From Vibrio sp. 99-8-1 (GTDB taxonomy: Bacteria; Pseudomonadota; Gammaproteobacteria; Enterobacterales; Vibrionaceae), in assembly GCF_013114595.1 (NCBI RefSeq), contig NZ_VTXE01000024.1, positions 1 through 64,000 on the forward strand: 64,000 bases of DNA. The letters are read 5' to 3'. The notes beneath the pieces are model-generated. The model ran no database searches. It worked only from the letters and a program-made list of their open reading frames with translations, and was not told the DNA's origin. Positions 60,667-64,000 of this stretch are shown here, piece by piece. A program made the translations under genes and the position numbers. Numbering within the stretch: the first letter of the stretch is position 1; each line of letters starts with the position of its first letter.

Positions 60667-62133
60667 CTAAGCAGATGCGGTTTCTGCGGTTTTATCTGCA
60701 GATGATGCTTGCGCTGTGTTGCTCAATTTAAGTTTTGCGATGCCAATACCTGTTGAGGCCCAAATCATTGCGAAAAATACCCCAGAAAGGTTTTGAATCG
60801 CCCATGGAAGATAGTCAAGCGTGGCGACGCCAAGTGTTGCAGCCATAAATACTCCAGCATTTGTCCATGGGACTAACGGCTCAATAACCGTCCCTGCGTC
60901 TTCGATTGTTCGAGATAAATTTTTGGCGTCAAGTTGCATTCGTTTGTATGTATCACGGAAGAGTTCAGATGGGATAAGAAGAGCCAGCTTTCCATCGGAT
61001 GTTGTGCATACCACGGTAATGGTCGTCACGATAGTGGCGCCAATGAGACTCGCGGTGCCTTTAATGCCTTTAGATAGCAGGTTGACTAAAACATTCAGAC
61101 CACCAGTAAGCGCCAGTGCGCCAGCAAAGGAGAATGCACAAAATACCAGCAGCACTACGCCCATCATAGAAGACATACCACCTCGATTAACCAGTGTTAA
61201 TACATCTCCAATCACTTCAACGTTACTAAGACCGGCATTGGCAAACATCGATGCATTAAATCCACTAAGCATCGAGCTTAACGCGGTGGCCAAGTCAAAC
61301 CCTTGGAAAATAACGGCATTGAGGATAGCGATTGCGATAGCTGCCACCATCAATGGAATGGTTGGTAGTTTACGGATAGCACCAAAAAGAATCAGGGCAG
61401 GTGGCAATAGTAGAAATATATTTAGAGTAAACAGTTGGTCCAAGTTGGCAAGGATGGCAATAATCTTGTCGGGTGTATCGGCAGAAATATCACTGTTACC
61501 CGCGAAGAAGAATACCGCCGCCGCTAATAAGAATGCCGGAATTGTTGTCCAAAGCATATGCTGAATGTGGGAATAAAGATCTGTACCGGCAACGACAGGA
61601 GCAAAATTGGTGGTGTCAGATAACGGTGAGATTTTATCACCAAAATAGGCACCAGAAACCACCGCACCCGCAGTAGCCGCAAGGTTGGCGTCCATACCAG
61701 ATGCCACACCCATTAAAGCGACCCCTACTGTACCCGCAGAGCCCCAAGAAGTACCCGTACACAGTGAGACTAAGCTGGTGACTAGGAAAGCGGTTAAAAT
61801 GAGGTACTCTGGACTGATGATTTTCAGGCCGTAGTAGACCAGCATAGGAATTGTTCCACCTATCATCCAGCTACCGATAAGCCCTCCAACTAAGACAAGA
61901 ATGAATACCGCAGGTAATGCCTTTGCTAAACGGTCGATGATCGCGCCTTGAATGTCATCCCAACTATAGCCAATTTTCCATGCAACAGCTGAAGCGACAA
62001 CTGCCGAGGAGAGAAGTAAACTTTCGATAGGTAAGCCGAACACACCATAACCAACAATAAGAAAGAGCAGCATGGTTGCTATTGGCATGAGTGCCAAGCC
62101 AACAGAAGGTTCAATTTTGGTTTCGTTATTCAT
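60667..62133 (-). CDS. NhaC-family Na+/H+ antiporter-like transporter
   Basis: 488 aa, about twelve hydrophobic segments, with TSWGSAGTVGVALMGVASGM and GAYFGDKISPLSDTTNFAPV, and LVPWTNAGVFMAATLGVATL near the end, typical of NhaC-type antiporters (some members are malate/lactate or amino acid exchangers). First gene in an operon with the MalY-like enzyme; the ATG overlaps the dyad ATGTAA-T-TTACAT. A metabolite exchanger for the C-S lyase is an attractive reading of the context. Confidence 0.87.
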   Translation of the reverse strand: MNNETKIEPSVGLALMPIATMLLFLIVGYGVFGLPIESLLLSSAVVASAVAWKIGYSWDDIQGAIIDRLAKALPAVFILVLVGGLIGSWMIGGTIPMLVYYGLKIISPEYLILTAFLVTSLVSLCTGTSWGSAGTVGVALMGVASGMDANLAATAGAVVSGAYFGDKISPLSDTTNFAPVVAGTDLYSHIQHMLWTTIPAFLLAAAVFFFAGNSDISADTPDKIIAILANLDQLFTLNIFLLLPPALILFGAIRKLPTIPLMVAAIAIAILNAVIFQGFDLATALSSMLSGFNASMFANAGLSNVEVIGDVLTLVNRGGMSSMMGVVLLVFCAFSFAGALALTGGLNVLVNLLSKGIKGTASLIGATIVTTITVVCTTSDGKLALLIPSELFRDTYKRMQLDAKNLSRTIEDAGTVIEPLVPWTNAGVFMAATLGVATLDYLPWAIQNLSGVFFAMIWASTGIGIAKLKLSNTAQASSADKTAETASA

Positions 62134-62144
62134 GTAATTTACAT
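62132..62144. promoter_or_regulatory. Palindrome overlapping the nhaC-like start
   Basis: ATGTAA-T-TTACAT. Twelve bases of it (TGTAATTTACAT) recur at 62286-62297, on the LacI side of the divergent promoter. A candidate operator for the LacI-type repressor. Confidence 0.5.
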
Positions 62145-62246
62145 CCAGTATGAGTAGTAGGGTATAAAAACGATATGTCGAATTTATTGTCTTTTTGTTC
62201 GCTATAGGTCACGAAATGGATCTTATCGTGTCAATTTCGGCTTTTC

Positions 62247-62262
62247 TGTGACCCTATTCACC
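62247..62262. promoter_or_regulatory. CRP-like site in the LacI/NhaC divergent promoter
   Basis: TGTGA-N6-TCACC, nine of ten specified CRP consensus positions. It adjoins the left arm of the CCAATGTAAA inverted repeat. Confidence 0.5.
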
Positions 62263-62300
62263 AATGTAAAAAATGATAATTGTAGTGTAATTTACATTGG
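62261..62300. promoter_or_regulatory. Inverted repeat upstream of the LacI-type gene
   Basis: CCAATGTAAA (62261-62270) and TTTACATTGG (62291-62300), perfect 10-bp arms with a 20-base spacer; the right arm is also part of the TGTAATTTACAT palindrome. It ends 28 bases before the start codon of the regulator, a position for autoregulation. Confidence 0.6.
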
Positions 62301-62328
62301 GTTAATCTTAAGGAAATTAGGAGGAGAA

Positions 62329-63336
62329 ATGGCAACCATAAACGATGTAGCGAAAGCAGCAGGTGTGTCGACAGCAACGGTTTCTAGGGTGATTAATAAA
62401 TCGTCCAGTGTGATACCAGAAACGGTTGAAATCGTTCAATCGGCAATGTCTCAAGTAGGATATAAAGTAAAAGGAAATCAGAGGCTTAATATCAATCAAG
62501 GGCTCAATGCTATTGGATTGATTGTTAGCCGGTTTAATTCACCTTTTTATGGTTTATTAAGTCAGGGTGTAGAAAAGATTGCCAAGCAGTATGATAAGAA
62601 AATGATGGTTGCTAGTGGCAATTATGACGCCGACTGTGAAGAAGACGCGATAAAGTTCATGCTGAGTAAGGGATGTCGCAATATTGTGATCCACAGCAAA
62701 GTAATGAGTGATGAGACGTTAACGCAATACGCAAAACATAATCCTGGGCTCGTTGTTATCAATCGACGTGTTCCAACAATGGAGCAACAATGTGTTTGGC
62801 TAGACAACAGTGAAGGGACTTATCAGGCGACAAAACACATAATTGAACAAGGGCATCGTCGAATCGGCTTTTTGTCCTGTGATACGGAAGTGGATGACAA
62901 ATTTCTTCGTTTTGATGGTTATCAACGAGCATTGCAGGAAGCGGGGATTCAGTTTAACCCTGATTGGATAGAAGAAGTGCCGTTTGGAGAGCAAGGTGGG
63001 GCGTTGGCTGCTACCAACTTTTTAAACAAAGGCTTGCCCATGACAGCACTGGTTGCGTTTAATGACTTTTATGCCGCGGCGGCAATTCAAGTATTTAAAG
63101 AGCATGGCATTTCAATTCCGGAGCAACTCTCTATTGTTGGGTTTGATGACGTGTTACCACAATGCTACTTTTCGCCAAAGTTAACGACCATACGCAGCCC
63201 AATAGAAAGTATGGCAATTAATGCCGCAAGAATTTCATTAGAAGGTAAGCAGTGCTCTGTCTCCCGTGCATTTCACCCATTGCTCATCAAGCGAGAATCG
63301 GTTTTGCCGTTAAGTGTGGTGAGTAACTGCGTATAA
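62329..63336 (+). CDS. LacI-family repressor (MalI-like position)
   Basis: 335 aa from the ATG at 62329 (GGAGGAG upstream). N-terminal HTH ATINDVAKAAGVSTATVSRV and hinge (NINQGLNAIGLIVSRFNSPF), followed by the periplasmic-binding-protein-like effector domain (GFLSCDTEVDDKFLRFDGYQ, VAFNDFYAAAAIQVFKEHGI, SIVGFDDVLPQCYFSPKLTT). It is divergent from the nhaC-like/malY-like operon and most likely represses it. The effector is unknown. Confidence 0.92.
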   Translation: MATINDVAKAAGVSTATVSRVINKSSSVIPETVEIVQSAMSQVGYKVKGNQRLNINQGLNAIGLIVSRFNSPFYGLLSQGVEKIAKQYDKKMMVASGNYDADCEEDAIKFMLSKGCRNIVIHSKVMSDETLTQYAKHNPGLVVINRRVPTMEQQCVWLDNSEGTYQATKHIIEQGHRRIGFLSCDTEVDDKFLRFDGYQRALQEAGIQFNPDWIEEVPFGEQGGALAATNFLNKGLPMTALVAFNDFYAAAAIQVFKEHGISIPEQLSIVGFDDVLPQCYFSPKLTTIRSPIESMAINAARISLEGKQCSVSRAFHPLLIKRESVLPLSVVSNCV

Positions 63337-63377
63337 CAAAAGACAAGATCAACAAAAGACAAGAGCAACAAAGGGCA
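63335..63377 (+). repeat. Short tandem repeat after the LacI-type gene
   Basis: Two 16-bp units AACAAAAGACAAGATC/AACAAAAGACAAGAGC plus a partial third (AACAAAGGG...). It overlaps the stop of the regulator. A hairpin with ACACCA/TGGTGT arms follows at about 63382-63405 and may terminate transcription. Confidence 0.6.
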
Positions 63378-63443
63378 CACACCAGCAGAGGGCTGCTATG
63401 GTGTAGGCCCCAAAACAAATTTTATCCAATGTTCAGACGGTCA

Positions 63444-64000
63444 CTAAAACTCACTGTCCACTTGAAATGTCATTCTTTCCTTACTGTATGGATGATCCAG
63501 CTCTAGTCGTTCAGCATGTAAGTGCAAGCGATCGGCTTTTTCTCCATATAAACTGTCTCCCACCATAGGCATATTCAAACCTAAATGGTGTGCACAGTGG
63601 ACGCGAAGTTGATGGGTTCGACCGGTTTTTGGGTACATGTATACTTTACTGCGACCTTCTTTCACTTCAATTAATTGCCAGTGAGTTTCAGCATGTTTAC
63701 CATGCTCGTTGCAGACAAGTTGACGCGGACGGTCATTAGGGTCTCCGCGCAATGGTAAGGCTATATCTCCATCTGGTTGATTCAGTTCGCCTTCTAAAAG
63801 AGCGATATAGCGCTTCTGTACATTTCGGGTAATAAACTGTTTTTGCAGATCTTTATTGGCTCGTTTGGTTAATGCGAATACCAATAGCCCTGATGTCACC
63901 ATATCTAGGCGGTGAATGACAAATGGTCCTTCTACGTTTGAGAACAACGTTTGTAAACGAGTATAGGCAGAGTCTTTGATCGTTTTTCCCGGAACAGATA
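63444..64000 (-). CDS. rluA: RluA-family pseudouridine synthase, 5'-truncated by the window edge
   Basis: The open frame continues to the right edge, giving 185 visible codons. It shows the catalytic RluA signature HRLDMVTSGLLVFAL (catalytic Asp), KRYIALLEGE, and PKTGRTHQLRVHCAHHLGLN with MVGDSLYG, and ends MTFQVDSEF, which resembles the RluA C-terminus. RluA modifies 23S rRNA U746 and tRNA U32 in E. coli; the exact paralog here is not certain. The stop lies 107 bases from the LacI gene, convergent. Confidence 0.87.
   Translation of the reverse strand, partial: SVPGKTIKDSAYTRLQTLFSNVEGPFVIHRLDMVTSGLLVFALTKRANKDLQKQFITRNVQKRYIALLEGELNQPDGDIALPLRGDPNDRPRQLVCNEHGKHAETHWQLIEVKEGRSKVYMYPKTGRTHQLRVHCAHHLGLNMPMVGDSLYGEKADRLHLHAERLELDHPYSKERMTFQVDSEF

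Noticed and set aside
60821..61564. 247-codon plus-strand open frame inside the NhaC-like gene
   Set aside because: Shadow of the antiporter gene; composition (Ala/Ser/Pro/Thr rich) typical of antisense frames of membrane proteins.
63335..63377. Tandem 16-bp units considered as a CRISPR array
   Set aside because: Units are contiguous without spacers and only two and a half copies; no cas genes.

Overview
The window looks like a chromosomal segment of a Vibrionaceae bacterium (Vibrio or a close relative). This is inferred from gene content: a lactate oxidase/permease locus, yjjI-yjjW, a polyamine ABC operon, a MoxR/Bat operon, an Aer-type energy-taxis receptor, and moderate-to-low GC DNA with AT-rich intergenic regions. 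No rRNA, tRNA, CRISPR array, insertion sequence or origin was recognised. Both ends cut through genes.

Layout. 1-5.3 kb is an accessory patch: a Tle1-like (DUF2235 + LysM) type VI lipase effector with an overlapping candidate immunity gene, a leader resembling P4-type ash/icd loci in front of a 55-aa ORF, and small orphan genes. 5.4-9.9 kb holds a LysR regulator, unknown genes, and a WYL regulator facing an AbiM-like protein/AlkC-like DNA repair pair, followed by a decayed ORF. 10.2-14 kb has a YfcC-type transporter and a phospho-sugar mutase. 14.2-20.7 kb has a DUF805 protein, a two-membrane-segment unknown, D-lactate dehydrogenase and lactate permease. 20.8-26 kb has a LysR regulator, the YjjW/YjjI glycyl-radical pair with a structured leader, and an Aer-like receptor. 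26.4-38 kb carries a two-component system, YfdX, a MoxR-DUF58-DUF4381-VWA-VWA/TPR-BatD operon, HdeD-like and MarC-like membrane proteins: probably an envelope-stress block. 38-46.6 kb is a TetR-controlled tripartite RND pump with its own two-component system. 46.7-53.2 kb has an EamA exporter, YcaQ-like glycosylase, a CGNR/VOC/DUF1579 group and a Bax-like glucosaminidase. 53.4-57.5 kb is a potDABC-type polyamine operon. 58-63.3 kb has an APC-like permease and a divergent LacI / NhaC-MalY locus. An RluA-type pseudouridine synthase is cut by the right edge.

How genes may work together. The strongest new signal is a repeated 27-bp dyad, TTACCNTCTA-N7-TAGANGGTAA. It occurs twice between a VOC gene and a divergent CGNR-type regulator, and twice more in diverged form about 2 kb away in front of a DUF1579-VOC operon. 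This suggests a compact, self-contained regulon of four genes with two operator pairs. A second candidate system is a MalI/MalY-like locus in which an NhaC-type antiporter sits where the classical mal locus has a PTS permease, with dyads and a CRP-like site in the divergent promoter. Other items are a VWA/TPR protein with a degenerate metal-binding (MIDAS) motif, a hairpin/U-rich leader ahead of yjjI, and a 15-bp in-frame minisatellite that multiplies start codons. All domain assignments are from reading motifs by eye; none were checked against databases.
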